A stretch of DNA of 64,000 bases, taken from the NCBI GenBank assembly GCA_900078375.1, contig FLQS01000022.1, positions 1 to 64,000 of the forward strand, in the 5' to 3' direction. Shown piece after piece: positions 9,820 to 22,915 of this stretch. This DNA is from an uncultured Mycobacterium sp. (GTDB taxonomy: Bacteria > Actinomycetota > Actinomycetes > Mycobacteriales > Mycobacteriaceae). Positions within the stretch are counted from its first letter, which is position 1, and every line of letters begins with the position of its first letter. A program made the translations under genes and the position numbers. Under the pieces are notes generated by a model. It was not told the origin of the DNA. It did not search any database and worked only from the letters and a program-made list of their open reading frames with translations.

Positions 9820-10554
9820 TTACTGGCTCACCGCGGCCAGCGCCTCCGGCAGCGTGAATCGGCCTGCGTAGAGCGCCTTTCCGACGATCGCACCCTCTAC
9901 CCCACTGTCGGTCAGCGTCGCGATCGCGCGCAGATCATCCAGGCTCGACACCCCGCCCGAGGCGATCACCGGCGCGTCGGTGCACTCGGCCACGCCCTCG
10001 AGCAGGTCGAGGTTGGGTCCGGTGAGTGTGCCGTCCTTGGTGACATCGGTGACGACGAACCGCGAACAGCCTTCGCTGTCGAGACGTTCCAGGATATTCC
10101 ACAGATCGCCGCCGTCGGTCTCCCAGCCACGACCCCGCAGCCGGTGCTCACCGGCCACGATCTGCACATCCAGCCCGACGGCCACCTTGTCGCCGTACTC
10201 GGCGATCGCCGCGGCGCACCACAGCGGGTTCTCCAGCGCCGCGGTGCCGATGTTGACGCGGGTACAGCCGGTGGCCAGCGCCGCCTTGAGCGACTCGTCG
10301 TCGCGGATTCCGCCGGACAGTTCGACTTTCACGTCGAGCGCGCCGACCACCTCCGCGAGCAGCTCGCGGTTGGACCCGCGGCCGAACGCGGCATCGAGAT
10401 CCACCAGGTGGATCCATTCGGCACCGTCGCGCTGCCAGGTCAGCGCGGCGTCCAGCGCCGAGCCGTACTCGGTCTCGCTGCCGGCCTTGCCCTGCACCAG
10501 GCGCACCGCCTTACCCTCGACCACGTCGACGGCGGGCAACAAAATCAGTGGCAC
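9820..10554 (-). CDS. priA: Bifunctional HisA/TrpF isomerase PriA
   Basis: PriA isomerises both ProFAR (histidine pathway) and PRA (tryptophan pathway). The protein is 244 residues, an eight-stranded barrel with catalytic Asp10 ([10 protein letters not shown]) and the second Asp in [14 protein letters not shown]. The dual role is known for mycobacterial and streptomycete PriA, and it explains why the nearby trp operon has no trpF. GTG start, two bases after the hisH stop, so coupled translation is likely. Confidence 0.94.
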   Translation of the reverse strand: MPLILLPAVDVVEGKAVRLVQGKAGSETEYGSALDAALTWQRDGAEWIHLVDLDAAFGRGSNRELLAEVVGALDVKVELSGGIRDDESLKAALATGCTRVNIGTAALENPLWCAAAIAEYGDKVAVGLDVQIVAGEHRLRGRGWETDGGDLWNILERLDSEGCSRFVVTDVTKDGTLTGPNLDLLEGVAECTDAPVIASGGVSSLDDLRAIATLTDSGVEGAIVGKALYAGRFTLPEALAAVSQ

Positions 10555-10556
10555 TC

Positions 10557-11173
10557 TTACAGCCCCTCAACCCAATTCGCGAGCAGCGCCGCACCGGCGT
10601 CACCGCTCTTCTCCGGATGAAATTGTGTCGCCGACAGCGGACCGTCCTCGACCGCGGCCAAGAACCGCGTGTGGTGGGTGGCCCAGGTCAGCAGCGCGTC
10701 GGGTGCGCCCTCCCACTTCTGTGCGGCATAGGAGTGCACGAAGTAGAACCGGGTGCCGGCGTCGAACCCCTTGAACAGCAGGCTACCCGGCGCCGCGTCG
10801 ACGACGTTCCAGCCCATGTGCGGGATCACCGGCGCATCCAGCCGGGTGACCGATCCCGGCCACTGGCCGCAGCCCGTCGACTCCACCCCGAACTCCACGC
10901 CCCGGGCGAACAGGATCTGCATCCCCACGCATACACCGAGCACCGGGCGGCCCGCGGCCACTCGCTCGGCGATGATGTGTTCGCCGCCGATCCCGCGCAG
11001 CCCGGTCATGCAAGCCTCGTACGCGCCGACGCCGGGAACCACCAGACCGTCGGCGTTCAACGCGCGCTGAGCGTCGGCGGTCACCTCGACGTCGGCGCCG
11101 ACCCGTTCCAGCGCCCGCTGCGCCGAACGCAGGTTGCCCGAGCCATAGTCCAGGACTACGACGGATCTAGCTG

Positions 11174-11177
<4 letters not shown>
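10557..11177 (-). CDS. hisH: Imidazole glycerol phosphate synthase, glutaminase subunit
   Basis: HisH hydrolyses glutamine and passes ammonia to HisF. The protein is 206 residues. The class I amidotransferase triad is visible: nucleophile Cys in GVCVGMQ (near residue 83) and His-x-Glu in QFHPEKSG. The P-loop-like start [13 protein letters not shown] is typical. The GTG start overlaps the hisB stop (GTGA). HisH and HisF are split by priA and impA, the usual actinobacterial order. Confidence 0.95.
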
Positions 11178-14258
<3,081 letters not shown>

Positions 14259-14336
14259 CGGTTCAATTGTCCCGTATCGGTGCACCCGAATAAAAATCCA
14301 TTGAGCCCAAGGCGCGGCGGCCCGGATACTGCGGTT

Positions 14337-14972
14337 ATGCAATGGGAGCTGTGGCTGGCCTTCATCGGCGCCGCGATCGCGATCAGCGTGTCCCCTGGCG
14401 CCGGCGCCATCCAGTCCATGGCGACCGGGCTGGCGTTCGGTCTGCGCCGCGGTTACTGGAGCATCACCGGCCTGGAGATCGGCCTGATGATGCAGCTCGC
14501 GGCGGTCGCGGTGGGGCTGGGCGCGGCGGTGGCGCAGTCGGTCGTCGCATTCACCGTCATCAAGTGGATCGGCGTCGTCTACCTGGTCTATCTGGCCGTC
14601 CGCCAATGGCGCGCCCGCCCTCTCGACCTCGGCGAACAGCTCAAACCCGAGGCCAACGGCGGGCGGCTGGCATTGCTGGTCCGCGGGATTCTGGTCAACG
14701 TCACCAACCCCAAAGGTCTGGTGTTCCTGCTCGCGGTGCTGCCGCAGTTCGTCGTGCCGACCGCCCCGCTGCTCCCCCAATACCTGGCCATCGGCGCGAC
14801 GATGGTCGTCGTCGACCTGGTGGTGATGGGCGCCTACACGGGCCTGGCGGCCCGGCTGCTGGGCTGGCTGCGCACCCCGCGCCAGCAGACCGCGATGAAC
14901 CGGACGTTCTCCGGGCTGTTCGCCGCGGCCGCGGTGGTGCTGTCGCTGGTGCGCCGTGGCGCCGCCGCCTAA
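14337..14972 (+). CDS. LysE/RhtB-family amino-acid exporter
   Basis: A 211-residue inner-membrane protein of the LysE superfamily with about six hydrophobic segments. The N-terminal [23 protein letters not shown] matches the family signature (P-G-P-type loop), and the C-terminal half contains [19 protein letters not shown], the second family hallmark. It probably exports an amino acid or homoserine-like compound; placement beside hisD does not prove histidine. It starts at the ATG at 14337. The frame continues upstream antisense to hisD, which is not counted. Confidence 0.87.
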   Translation: MQWELWLAFIGAAIAISVSPGAGAIQSMATGLAFGLRRGYWSITGLEIGLMMQLAAVAVGLGAAVAQSVVAFTVIKWIGVVYLVYLAVRQWRARPLDLGEQLKPEANGGRLALLVRGILVNVTNPKGLVFLLAVLPQFVVPTAPLLPQYLAIGATMVVVDLVVMGAYTGLAARLLGWLRTPRQQTAMNRTFSGLFAAAAVVLSLVRRGAAA

Positions 14973-14975
14973 CCT
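14970..14975 (+). promoter_or_regulatory. -10 hexamer for leaderless nitroreductase-family gene
   Basis: TAACCT overlaps the TAA stop of the LysE gene and ends seven bases before the ATG at 14983. It fits a TANNNT -10 for a leaderless transcript. The downstream gene may also be read from the exporter transcript. Confidence 0.45.
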
Positions 14976-14982
14976 TGGCCCC

Positions 14983-15396
14983 ATGGCGACCAAGGATCAC
15001 CCGAACAACGCCCCCGGCGTGCCGATGAAGTTCCCGGTCTGGTTCGAGAACTTCCAGATCAAGTACTTCAACCCGGCAGTGAAGCCACTGGCCAAGTACA
15101 TGCCCGGTATGTCGGTCGTCAAACACCGCGGCCGCACCTCGGGCACGCAGTACGAGACGGTGGTTTCGGCCTTCCGCAAGGGCGACACCATCGCCATCAT
15201 GCTGGGCCACGGCAAGACGAACTGGGTCAAGAACATCCTGGCCGCCGGCGAGGCCGACATCCGCCACGGACGGCACGACCTGCACCTGGTCAATCCGCGG
15301 GTGGTGCCTGCCGGTACCGACGATCCGTCCCTGCCCGGGGTTGCCCGCCGGGGCGTCAAACGTGGCGTCGGCGCGTTCGTCGCCGATATCGCCTAG
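14983..15396 (+). CDS. Deazaflavin (F420)-dependent nitroreductase-family protein
   Basis: A 137-residue protein of the Ddn-like family, which binds F420 and reduces quinones or nitro compounds. Characteristic features are the N-terminal aromatic [16 protein letters not shown], the core [17 protein letters not shown], and [23 protein letters not shown]. tuberculosis has a homologue at the same place (Rv1598c). It starts at the ATG at 14983, ten bases past the LysE stop; a GTG at 14956 in the same frame would overlap that gene. It ends directly against nadC, tail to tail. Confidence 0.85.
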   Translation: MATKDHPNNAPGVPMKFPVWFENFQIKYFNPAVKPLAKYMPGMSVVKHRGRTSGTQYETVVSAFRKGDTIAIMLGHGKTNWVKNILAAGEADIRHGRHDLHLVNPRVVPAGTDDPSLPGVARRGVKRGVGAFVADIA

Positions 15397-16254
15397 TCAG
15401 AGATCCAAGCCGACGTCGAGGACCCGTACCGAGTGGGTCAGCGCGCCGACGGCCAGATAGTCCACACCGGTGCCGGCGTATTCGGCGGCGCTGTCCAGGC
15501 TCAGGCCGCCCGAGGACTCCAGCAACACTCCAGGGGCGTTGGCGTCCCGGCGCTGCACGGCGATCTGGGTCTGCCAGACCGGGAAGTTGTCCAGCAGGAT
15601 CAGCTGCACGTCCTCGGCGAGGACCTCGTCGAGCTGTTCGAGGGTGTCGACCTCGACCTCGCACGGCAGGTCCGGGGCGGCCTCGCGAACGGCCCGCAGG
15701 GCGGCGACCACCGACCCGGCCGCCGCGACGTGGTTGTCCTTGATCAGCGCGGCATCGCCGAGGCCCATCCGGTGATTGACCCCGCCGCCGACCCGCACGG
15801 CGTATTTCTGCAGCGCCCGCAGCCCCGGCAGGGTCTTGCGGGTGTCGCGGATCTGGGCCTTGGTGCCGTCGACGGCGTCCACCCAGGCCGCGGTGGCGGT
15901 GGCGATGCCGGACAGATGGCAGACCAGATTGAGCAGGGTTCGTTCGGCGGTCAGCAGCCCGCGGGTCGGGGCCTGCACCCGTAGCAGCACCGCACCGGCA
16001 TCCAGCCGCGTGCCGTCGTCGACACGGTCCACGATCCGGTAGCCGTCCTCGCCGAGCACCTCGTCGAGAGCCAGGAGTGCCACGTCGATGCCCGCGGCCA
16101 CACCGGTCTCCCGGGACACCAGCGACGCCACGCCTGCGGCGTCTTCGGGCACCGTGGCCAGCGTGGTGACGTCGGGTCCGTAGCGCAGGTCCTCGTCGAG
16201 GCCGCGGCGGATCGTGATACGAGCTTGCGCCAGCTCGTCGTCGGTGAGTTTCAT
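15397..16254 (-). CDS. nadC: Nicotinate-nucleotide diphosphorylase
   Basis: NadC converts quinolinate and PRPP to nicotinate mononucleotide in de novo NAD synthesis. The protein is 285 residues. Family motifs are LTAERTLLNLVCHLSGIAT, DTRKTLPGLRALQKYAV, GGGVNHRMGLGDAALIKDNH and VEVDTLEQLDEVL. The ATG at 16254 (MKLTDDEL) is preferred over the GTG at 16263 because GGAGG lies nine to ten bases before it and it overlaps the nadB stop as ATGA. Confidence 0.96.
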   Translation of the reverse strand: MKLTDDELAQARITIRRGLDEDLRYGPDVTTLATVPEDAAGVASLVSRETGVAAGIDVALLALDEVLGEDGYRIVDRVDDGTRLDAGAVLLRVQAPTRGLLTAERTLLNLVCHLSGIATATAAWVDAVDGTKAQIRDTRKTLPGLRALQKYAVRVGGGVNHRMGLGDAALIKDNHVAAAGSVVAALRAVREAAPDLPCEVEVDTLEQLDEVLAEDVQLILLDNFPVWQTQIAVQRRDANAPGVLLESSGGLSLDSAAEYAGTGVDYLAVGALTHSVRVLDVGLDL

Positions 16255-17816
16255 CGCAGGCACGCCTCCGCGTGGTCGCCGTGCAGAGTGCGGCTGAAGG
16301 CCTGGGCCGGATCGGCGTCGGGATGGTCGCCGCGGTGGTGGCAGCCACGAGATTCAGTGCGCGCCAACGCCGCTGCGGCGACCGCGCGAGCGGTCACCGT
16401 CAGCGCGACGTCCTCGGCCGCGGCGCGGCTGGCCATCTGCCGCGGCGTCGCCGCCGCCAGCGTATCGGTGAGACGCTGCAAGCCGGCGGCGTCACGAACC
16501 ACCGAGGCGTACTCGGTCATCGCGGCCTGCAGCACGTGCCGCTCCAGCGCGGCGTGTTGGGGCACTTCGATTTTGGCGATCGGCGTGCCCCCGTCGCCGG
16601 CATGCTCGACGGCGGCCCGGCCCGCGCGAGCGCCAACGACCAGGCCTTCAAGCAAGCTGTTCGATGCCAGCCGGTTGGCGCCATGCATGCCGGTCCTGGC
16701 CACCTCACCGGCGGCGAACAGGCCGGGCAGCTCGGTACGGCCGGACACGTCGGTGGTGACACCGCCGCAGCTGTAGTGCGCGCCAGGCACGACAGGGATC
16801 GGCTCGCGAGTGGGGTCGATGCCGGCAGCTCGGCAGGCCGCGGTCACCGTCGGGAAGCGTTGCGCGAACCGGTCGATGGCGCGCGCGTCGAGGAACACGC
16901 ACTCGTCACCGCTTTGCCTCAGCCGCGTCTCGATGGCCGCGGCCACCACATCGCGCGGGGCGAGATCACCCAGCGGATGCACACCGGCGGTGACCGGTTC
17001 GCCGCGCGCGTCGCGCAGCACAGCACCTTCCCCGCGCAGCGCCTCGGTGATCAGCGGGCGGCGCCCGGAGCCGTCGCGGTCGAACAGCATCGTCGGGTGG
17101 AACTGGACGAATTCGATGTCGGTGACGCCGACGCCGGCCCACAGCGCCAGCGCGATGCCGTCACCGGTGGAGCCTTCCGGGTTGGTGGTGGCCCGATAGA
17201 GATGGCCGAGCCCGCCGGTGGCGAGGATGACCGAGGGCGCGTGCACAATGCCCAGCCCGTCGGCATTGCGGACCAGCACCCCGGTGACCGCCGAATCGTC
17301 GTGCAGGATCTGCAGCGCAACGTGATTGCGCCGGATGTCCAGGGTGGCGGCGGCATGATCGAGTGCGCGCTGCACCTCGGCACCCGTGGCGTCGCCGCCG
17401 GCGTGGATGATGCGTCGGCGGGAGTGGCCGCCTTCCCGGGTGAGGGCCCACTGTCCCGGTGCGCTCTCATCGAATCGGGCGCCGTCGGCGACCAGCTCGG
17501 CCACCGCACGGTAGCCGTCGGCGACGATCGAGCGCACCGCGTCGGGATCACACAGTCCGGCGCCTGCAGCCAGGGTGTCGCGGACGTGGGCGTCCACGGA
17601 GTCGTCGGTGTGCGGCAGCACCACCGCGATACCGCCCTGCGCGTAGAACGTCGCGGTGTCCGGTGCCTTACTCAAAATGACTGTGCGGCTGCCCTTTCGG
17701 TGCGCGGCCAGCGCTGCGGCCAAACCCGCCACCCCGGTACCGATCACCACGACATCGGCGCGCTGCTGCCAGTCGACGCCTCCTGAGCCGGCGCCGCAGG
17801 CGAAGGAGCGGGTCAT
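16251..17816 (-). CDS. nadB: L-aspartate oxidase
   Basis: NadB oxidises aspartate to iminoaspartate with FAD. The protein is 521 residues. The Rossmann FAD motif [21 protein letters not shown] is near residues 20-40, followed by [17 protein letters not shown]. The substrate region shows [27 protein letters not shown], then [20 protein letters not shown]. It overlaps nadA upstream and nadC downstream by four bases each, in the order nadA-nadB-nadC. Confidence 0.96.
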   Translation of the reverse strand: MTRSFACGAGSGGVDWQQRADVVVIGTGVAGLAAALAAHRKGSRTVILSKAPDTATFYAQGGIAVVLPHTDDSVDAHVRDTLAAGAGLCDPDAVRSIVADGYRAVAELVADGARFDESAPGQWALTREGGHSRRRIIHAGGDATGAEVQRALDHAAATLDIRRNHVALQILHDDSAVTGVLVRNADGLGIVHAPSVILATGGLGHLYRATTNPEGSTGDGIALALWAGVGVTDIEFVQFHPTMLFDRDGSGRRPLITEALRGEGAVLRDARGEPVTAGVHPLGDLAPRDVVAAAIETRLRQSGDECVFLDARAIDRFAQRFPTVTAACRAAGIDPTREPIPVVPGAHYSCGGVTTDVSGRTELPGLFAAGEVARTGMHGANRLASNSLLEGLVVGARAGRAAVEHAGDGGTPIAKIEVPQHAALERHVLQAAMTEYASVVRDAAGLQRLTDTLAAATPRQMASRAAAEDVALTVTARAVAAAALARTESRGCHHRGDHPDADPAQAFSRTLHGDHAEACLR

Positions 17817-18871
17817 TCCCCGCCGCCGGGCTGACCGATCTCGATCATCCGCTGCACACTGGCACGGGCCAACCGGGCGGTATCGACATCGACATCGACC
17901 TCGTCGGCGCCGTCGACCAGGCAGCGCAGCAGCGCGGCGGGGGTGATCATCTTCATGTACTTGCAGGAGGCCCGGTCGTTGACGGCCTGGAAGTCGATAC
18001 CCGGTGCGGCACGGCGCAACTGGTGCAGCATGCCGACCTCGGTGGCCACCAGCACCTGCTTGGCGTTCGAGGCCTTGGCGGCATCAAGCATGCCGCCGGT
18101 GGACAGGATCTTGACCCGGTCGGCCGGGAAGGCACCTTCGCCGGCGAGGTACAACGCCGAAGTGGCGCAACCACATTCGGGGTGCACGAACAGCTCGGCA
18201 TCGGGGTGGCTGCGGGCCTGGTCGGCCAGCTCGTCGCCGTTGATCCCCGCGTGCACATGGCACTCGCCGGCCCAGATGTGCAGGTTCGTGCGGCCGGTCA
18301 TCCGGCGGACGTGTGCACCCAGGAATTGGTCGGGGCAGAACAGCACCTCGCGGTCCTCAGGAATGGAGGCCACCACCTCGACGGCGTTGGATGAGGTGCA
18401 GCAGATGTCGGTGAGCGCCTTCACCGCGGCGGTGGTGTTGACGTACGACACCACCACAGCGCCGGGGTGCTCGTCTTTCCAGCCCCGCAGGTCCTCGGCG
18501 GTGATGGAGTCGGCCAGTGAGCAGCCGGCGCGCTGATCGGGAATCAGGACCGTCTTCTCCGGGGACAGGATCTTGGCGGTCTCGGCCATGAAGTGCACGC
18601 CGCAGAACACGATGGTCTCTTCGGCGGCCTCGGCGGCGATCCGGGACAGCGCCAGCGAGTCGCCGACGTGGTCGGCGACATCCTGAATGGCCGGCAGCTG
18701 GTAGTTGTGCGCCAGGATGGTCGCGTTGCGCAAGGTCGCGAGGCGGCGCACCTCGGCGGCCCATTCCTCGTCACCGTTCACGCCGGCGTACCCGCCGGGG
18801 CCGTTGGTGATAGCGGCCGCAAGGCCGCCAACAGCAGCGTCGACGGCGTCGGCTCGATCCAGGACGGTCAT
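17813..18871 (-). CDS. nadA: Quinolinate synthase A
   Basis: NadA condenses iminoaspartate with dihydroxyacetone phosphate to quinolinate using an oxygen-sensitive [4Fe-4S] cluster. The protein is 352 residues. Candidate cluster cysteines lie in [29 protein letters not shown] and [10 protein letters not shown]. The ATG at 18871 is preceded by AGGAGG with a five-base gap. The frame upstream of it runs through the operator and is rejected. It is the first gene of the nadABC operon. Confidence 0.96.
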   Translation of the reverse strand: MTVLDRADAVDAAVGGLAAAITNGPGGYAGVNGDEEWAAEVRRLATLRNATILAHNYQLPAIQDVADHVGDSLALSRIAAEAAEETIVFCGVHFMAETAKILSPEKTVLIPDQRAGCSLADSITAEDLRGWKDEHPGAVVVSYVNTTAAVKALTDICCTSSNAVEVVASIPEDREVLFCPDQFLGAHVRRMTGRTNLHIWAGECHVHAGINGDELADQARSHPDAELFVHPECGCATSALYLAGEGAFPADRVKILSTGGMLDAAKASNAKQVLVATEVGMLHQLRRAAPGIDFQAVNDRASCKYMKMITPAALLRCLVDGADEVDVDVDTARLARASVQRMIEIGQPGGGE

Positions 18872-18896
18872 TTCCGCCTCCTGTCTTGCTTTCGAG

Positions 18897-18919
18897 GTTT
18901 TCGACTTATAATCGAAAAC
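18897..18919. promoter_or_regulatory. NrtR operator between nadA and nrtR
   Basis: A perfect 8-base inverted repeat, GTTTTCGA-N7-TCGAAAAC, lies in the 48-base gap between divergent nadA and nrtR. The spacer and right arm contain TATAAT on the plus strand (18907-18912), seven bases before the nrtR GTG, and on the minus strand the near-consensus TATAAG for nadA. A bound repressor would therefore cover both -10 elements. NrtR control of NAD genes is established for several bacteria including mycobacteria; assignment of this exact site is inference from position and symmetry. Confidence 0.8.
18907..18912 (+). promoter_or_regulatory. -10 hexamer for leaderless nrtR
   Basis: TATAAT is a perfect -10 element inside the operator. 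It ends seven bases before the GTG at 18920, so the nrtR mRNA probably begins at its start codon. Confidence 0.6.
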
Positions 18920-19612
18920 GTGGTTCATACTAGCACCGAACACGAGGTGCTCGCCGTTGTATTCCAGGTTGGCGACGTCAGCTCCCGTAAACCCACGCTT
19001 AACGTGCTGTTATGGCAGCGCGCACTGGCGCCGGAGCGCGGCAAGTGGTCATTGCCCGGCGGCCGGCTGCGCGCCGACGAGGACCTGACCAGTTCGGTGC
19101 GCCGGCAGCTCGCCGAGAAGGTCGACGTGCGGGAGATCGCCCACTTGGAACAACTGGCCGTCTTCTCCGATCCGGGTCGGGTGCCCGACATTCGCACGAT
19201 CGCCTCGACGTTCCTCGGGCTGATTCCCTCCCCCGCCACTCCGGTGCTGCCGCCGGACACCCGCTGGCATCCGGTGAACGCGTTGCCCGACATGGCTTTC
19301 GACCATGCCCCGATGGTGGACTATGCCCGGACCCGGCTGGCCGCCAAGCTGTCCTACACCAATATCGGGTTCGCCTTGGCGCCAACAGAATTCGCGCTCT
19401 CGACGCTACGCGACATCTACGGTGCCGCGCTCGGCTACCAGGTCGACGCGACCAATCTGCAGCGGGTGCTGGCCCGCCGCGGGGTGATCACCCCGACCGG
19501 GACGACCGCCCATCCGGGCCGCACCGGCGGCCGCCCGGCGGCCCTCTACCGCTTCACCGACTCGCAGATCCGGGTGACCGACGAGTTTGCCGCGTTGCGC
19601 CCGCCCGGGTGA
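18920..19612 (+). CDS. nrtR: Nudix-related NAD-synthesis repressor NrtR
   Basis: A 230-residue protein with an N-terminal Nudix-like domain (about 1-140) and a C-terminal winged helix (about 150-230, [20 protein letters not shown]). NrtR proteins sense NAD-pathway metabolites such as ADP-ribose and repress NAD genes. The Nudix box here is degenerate: after GGRLRADE the usual RE is RQ and the EE pair is EK, so hydrolase activity is probably lost. GTG start at 18920. It is divergent from nadA across a perfect palindrome; Rv1593c occupies this place in M. tuberculosis. Confidence 0.88.
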   Translation: MVHTSTEHEVLAVVFQVGDVSSRKPTLNVLLWQRALAPERGKWSLPGGRLRADEDLTSSVRRQLAEKVDVREIAHLEQLAVFSDPGRVPDIRTIASTFLGLIPSPATPVLPPDTRWHPVNALPDMAFDHAPMVDYARTRLAAKLSYTNIGFALAPTEFALSTLRDIYGAALGYQVDATNLQRVLARRGVITPTGTTAHPGRTGGRPAALYRFTDSQIRVTDEFAALRPPG

Positions 19613-19655
19613 GTCGACTGGATTCTTAGACCCTTCTTAAGGTATGAAGGTCTGA

Positions 19656-20990
19656 ATGCATCCGGTTAGTGCCGGGGCTCCCAGCCCCGAATGGATCGGT
19701 CGTGCCCCGCACGAGGAGATCGAGCGCGGCGCGCATCCGGTGCTGCCGGCCGAGGACCCGTTCTACACACCTCCCGCAGGCTTCGAACACGCCGAACCCG
19801 GCACCGTGCTGCGCTCCCGCGACGTCGAGCTGGGCTTTCTCGGGCTGATCCCGCAGCGAGTCCGCGCCACGCAGCTGCTGTACCGCACCACCGACCACAA
19901 CGGGCTGCCGCAGGCCACCGTCACCACGGTGCTCATCCCGAGCGGTCACACGCCCGCGCAGGTCCGCAACGTCGTTTCCTACCAGTGCGCGATCGACGCG
20001 GTGGCGTCCCGGTGCTTCCCGTCCTACGCCATGCGTCGGCGCGCCAAGGCCGTCGGCTCGCTTCCCCAGCTGGAATACCTACTGGTCGCCGCCGCACTGG
20101 CGGAGGGCTGGGTGGTCTCAGTTCCGGACCACGAGGGTCCCCACGGAATCTGGGGCGCCCCGTACGAGCCCGGCTACGCCGTGTTGGACGGACTGCGGGC
20201 CACGCTCGGCTTCGAGGCGTTCGGGCTCGCCCCGGACAGTCAGATCGGGCTGTGGGGCTATTCGGGCGGCGGGCTGGCCAGCGCGTGGGCGGCCGAGGAG
20301 CACGCCAGGTACGCCCCCGAGCTCAACGTCGTAGGTGCGGTGCTGGGCTCACCGGTCGGCGACCTCGGCCACACGTTCCGCCGGCTCAACGGCTCCTACC
20401 TGGCCGCGCTGCCCGCGCTGGTGGTCTCCGCGCTGGCCAAGACCTACCCGGACCTCAACCGGGTCATCGAGCAGAACGCCACCGTCGACGGACTGGCGTT
20501 GTTGCGGCGGTTGGAGCAGATGACGACCGCGGAGGCCGTCGTCCGGCTGTTCCGAACCGATTTCGACGACCTGGTGCATCCGCCGCTGGAGGAGATCCTG
20601 GCGACGCCCGAGGTCCAATACGTCTTCGAGAACATCAAACTCGGCAAGGCGGTGCCCGATCTACCGATGCTGATCGTGCAGGCCGTCCACGACTCGGTGA
20701 TCGCCGTGGAGGACATCGACGACCTGGCGCACACCTACTCGTCGGGCGGCGCGCAGGTGACCTACCACCGCGACATGTTCAGCGAGCACATGCTGCTGCA
20801 CCCGATGTCGGCTCCGATGGCGCTGCGCTGGCTGATCGACCGGTTCGACGGCCGCCCCATCGACGAGCACATCGTGCGCACCAAGTGGCCGACGCTGCTC
20901 AACCCGGTGACCTATGCGGGCATGATGCGCCTCGGCGGGATCGTCGCGCGGGTGGTCTGCGGCGGCCGGGTCCCGTTCCGCCCGCTTTAA
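19656..20990 (+). CDS. Secretory-lipase family alpha/beta hydrolase
   Basis: A 444-residue alpha/beta hydrolase resembling the secretory lipase (LIP) family and Rv1592c of M. tuberculosis. The nucleophile elbow is [11 protein letters not shown] (near residue 198), with an Asp in [11 protein letters not shown] and His in [10 protein letters not shown] as likely triad partners. There is no clear signal peptide at the N-terminus, so location is uncertain. The substrate is unknown; lipid esters are likely. The ATG at 19656 follows GAAGG by five bases. It lies 43 bases after nrtR and could be cotranscribed. Confidence 0.82.
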   Translation: MHPVSAGAPSPEWIGRAPHEEIERGAHPVLPAEDPFYTPPAGFEHAEPGTVLRSRDVELGFLGLIPQRVRATQLLYRTTDHNGLPQATVTTVLIPSGHTPAQVRNVVSYQCAIDAVASRCFPSYAMRRRAKAVGSLPQLEYLLVAAALAEGWVVSVPDHEGPHGIWGAPYEPGYAVLDGLRATLGFEAFGLAPDSQIGLWGYSGGGLASAWAAEEHARYAPELNVVGAVLGSPVGDLGHTFRRLNGSYLAALPALVVSALAKTYPDLNRVIEQNATVDGLALLRRLEQMTTAEAVVRLFRTDFDDLVHPPLEEILATPEVQYVFENIKLGKAVPDLPMLIVQAVHDSVIAVEDIDDLAHTYSSGGAQVTYHRDMFSEHMLLHPMSAPMALRWLIDRFDGRPIDEHIVRTKWPTLLNPVTYAGMMRLGGIVARVVCGGRVPFRPL

Positions 20991-21014
20991 GGGGCCAGCT
21001 CTGAGGGGCCAGCT
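20991..21014. repeat. Tandem GGGGCCAGCT repeat between convergent genes
   Basis: GGGGCCAGCT occurs at 20991-21000 and 21005-21014, filling the 24-base gap between two genes that end facing each other. It is probably a small tandem duplication; no hairpin of note is formed. Confidence 0.5.
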
Positions 21015-21599
21015 TTAGTTCGGGGCGCCGGCGCCCAGCGGCGCGCGTTCCAGCGGCGGATGGGCCCCCAGGTCGTCACGCGGCGTGGCCACCGCCATCA
21101 AGGAGTAGGTGAGTGCGGCAACCGCGGCCGGGAACAGCAGCGTCGTCGCAACCTGCCACGTGCCGCGGGCGAAGAACACCGGCGGTGCCTCGGAGTAGTA
21201 GAAGACCCGGTTCTCGCGTGTCACCGGTGCCGTGTCGAACGGCACCGCACCGTAGTGCCAGTGCACCAGGGCCGCACCGACGGCCGCGGCGGCACCCGTG
21301 GCGGCCACCAGGCCCACCCACAGCGCGGTCGCCATCAGCGGTCCGCGGTGGGCACGCCACTGCCACACCAGCACTGCGGCCACGATCGCCATCGACGTCA
21401 GCAGCCCGATCAGCATCGCGGCTGACACGAACAGATGGTCGGATTCACTGCCCAGGTAGGTCTGCACCCGCTGGCCGGAGCGGGTCAGCGCAACGACGCC
21501 ACGGGCGGGCGGGGCCAGCCATGACCACAGACCGCCGATCACCGCACCCGCGAGTGCCAATCCGGCAACCACGATGCCGGCCGCTTTGCGCCGAGTCAT
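21015..21599 (-). CDS. Membrane protein of unknown function in the bioB-bsaP operon
   Basis: A 194-residue protein with about four membrane segments (near residues 5-26, 45-70, 80-108 and 155-178) and a Pro/Leu-rich tail. I recognise it as the Rv1591-type family (a mycobacterial DUF, DUF2567 from memory) without known activity. Its ATG at 21599 overlaps the bsaP stop as ATGA, so it is translated together with bioB and bsaP. A role in biotin or dethiobiotin handling at the membrane is inference from the operon only. Confidence 0.75.
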   Translation of the reverse strand: MTRRKAAGIVVAGLALAGAVIGGLWSWLAPPARGVVALTRSGQRVQTYLGSESDHLFVSAAMLIGLLTSMAIVAAVLVWQWRAHRGPLMATALWVGLVAATGAAAAVGAALVHWHYGAVPFDTAPVTRENRVFYYSEAPPVFFARGTWQVATTLLFPAAVAALTYSLMAVATPRDDLGAHPPLERAPLGAGAPN

Positions 21600-21823
21600 C
21601 GCTGCGCCTCGATGTCGTGGGAATCGACCCGGCCGTGCCGGGCGCACTTGGCCCACCAGCCGTCCGGTCGCACTTGCACCACCATCCGGCGGCCGCACTC
21701 AGCGCAGAACCGCGGCGGCTCCAGCCCGAGCTGGGCCGCGGTAGGGACGACACTGCCGGCGGGTCCGCCGGTGTAGACGTTGTAGATCCCGGCACCAACC
21801 GGTGCGGGCAGCTGTTCGACCAT
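21596..21823 (-). CDS. bsaP: Biotin synthase auxiliary protein
   Basis: A 75-residue protein matching Rv1590, which was shown in M. tuberculosis to be needed by BioB to turn dethiobiotin into biotin and was named BsaP. The sequence has a compact metal-binding pattern: Cys40-x2-Cys43 (FCAECG) and Cys60-x2-His63 (WWAKCARHG). The ATG at 21823 is chosen because AAAGGG lies seven bases upstream; the adjacent in-frame GTG at 21826 is less well placed. It lies 28 bases after bioB and overlaps the following membrane-protein gene by four bases. Confidence 0.87.
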   Translation of the reverse strand: MVEQLPAPVGAGIYNVYTGGPAGSVVPTAAQLGLEPPRFCAECGRRMVVQVRPDGWWAKCARHGRVDSHDIEAQR

Positions 21824-21851
21824 CACCTTGCCCTTTGTACAGATAATCGGG

Positions 21852-22865
21852 CTACAGGCTGGCGTTCAGAGCCTTGATCGGCATCTGCAGATCTTCGAGC
21901 AACTCGAGATCAGCCTCCGCCGGCCGGCCCAGCGTGGTCAGGTAATTTCCGACGATCACGGCGTTGATCCCGCCGAGGATGCCCTGCTTGGCGCCCAGGT
22001 CACCAAGGGTGATCTCGCGGCCGCCGGCAAACCGGAGCATCGTGCGCGGCAGTGCGAGGCGGAACGCGGCGACCGCCTTGAGCGCCTCGGCCGCGGGCAG
22101 CACCTCCAGGTCGCCGAACGGGGTGCCCGGCCGCGGGTTCAGGAAGTTCAGCGGTACCTCGTGCGGGTCGAGTTCGGCCAGGTTCGCGGCGAATTCGGCG
22201 CGCTGCTCGAGTGTCTCCCCCATGCCGAGGATGCCGCCGCAGCAGACCTCCATCCCGGCCTCGCGCACCATCTCCAGCGTGCCCCAGCGCTCTTCCCACG
22301 AGTGGGTGGTCACGACGTTCGGGAAGTAGGACTGCGCGGTCTCCAGATTGTGGTTGTAGCGGTGCACGCCCATCTCCTTGAGGCGATCCACCTGCTCCTG
22401 CGTGAGCATGCCCAGCGAGCAGGCGATCTGGATGTCGACCTCGTTGCGGATGGCCTCGATACCGGCGGCAACCTGCGCCAGCAGGCGCTCGTCGGGTCCG
22501 CGCACGGCGGCCACGATGCAGAACTCGGTGGCGCCGGACTTGGCGGTCTGCTTGGCCGCCTCGACCAGACTCGGGATGTCCAGCCAGGCGCTGCGCACCG
22601 GGGAGGCGAACAGGCCCGACTGCGAGCAGAAGTGGCAATCCTCCGGGCAGCCACCGGTTTTCAGGCTGATGATGCCTTCGACCTCGACCTCGGGTCCGCA
22701 CCACTTCATCCGGACCTCGTGGGCCAGCGCCAGGAGTTCTTCGAGATGGTCGTCCGACAGCTGCAGGACTTCGAGCACCTGATCGCGGGACAGTCCCTCG
22801 CCGCGCTCGAGCACCTGCTCGCGCGCGAGTGCCAATACGTCTACCGCTGCCTGCGTCACCTGCAT
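21852..22865 (-). CDS. bioB: Biotin synthase
   Basis: BioB is a radical-SAM enzyme that inserts sulfur into dethiobiotin. The protein is 337 residues. The radical-SAM cluster motif is [12 protein letters not shown] (Cys-x3-Cys-x2-Cys), and further cysteines in ATEFCIVAA and IQIACSLG are candidate [2Fe-2S] ligands; YNHNLET and [11 protein letters not shown] are typical. AGGAGG ends only two bases before the ATG at 22865, so the in-frame GTG at 22859 (third codon) with eight-base spacing may be the true start. First gene of bioB-bsaP-membrane protein, controlled by the BioQ site upstream. Confidence 0.96.
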   Translation of the reverse strand: MQVTQAAVDVLALAREQVLERGEGLSRDQVLEVLQLSDDHLEELLALAHEVRMKWCGPEVEVEGIISLKTGGCPEDCHFCSQSGLFASPVRSAWLDIPSLVEAAKQTAKSGATEFCIVAAVRGPDERLLAQVAAGIEAIRNEVDIQIACSLGMLTQEQVDRLKEMGVHRYNHNLETAQSYFPNVVTTHSWEERWGTLEMVREAGMEVCCGGILGMGETLEQRAEFAANLAELDPHEVPLNFLNPRPGTPFGDLEVLPAAEALKAVAAFRLALPRTMLRFAGGREITLGDLGAKQGILGGINAVIVGNYLTTLGRPAEADLELLEDLQMPIKALNASL

Positions 22866-22887
22866 GTCCTCCTACGTCCAGCGAACT

Positions 22888-22900
22888 TGAACAGTGTTCA
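22888..22900. promoter_or_regulatory. BioQ operator between bioB and bioQ
   Basis: TGAACAGTGTTCA is a 13-base palindrome (arms TGAACA/TGTTCA around one base). On the minus strand it is fused to the bioB -10 as TAGCCTGAACACTGTTCA, so the last T of the hexamer is the first T of the operator. A second site with the same layout precedes bioF. The TGAAC-N3-GTTCA form agrees with what I recall of the mycobacterial BioQ motif. Confidence 0.85.
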
Positions 22901-22903
22901 GGC

Positions 22904-22909
22904 TAGGCT
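22904..22909 (+). promoter_or_regulatory. -10 hexamer for leaderless bioQ
   Basis: TAGGCT ends six bases before the bioQ GTG at 22916 and lies four bases past the operator, so BioQ binding would block its own promoter as well as bioB. Confidence 0.6.
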
Positions 22910-22915
22910 ACTGAC

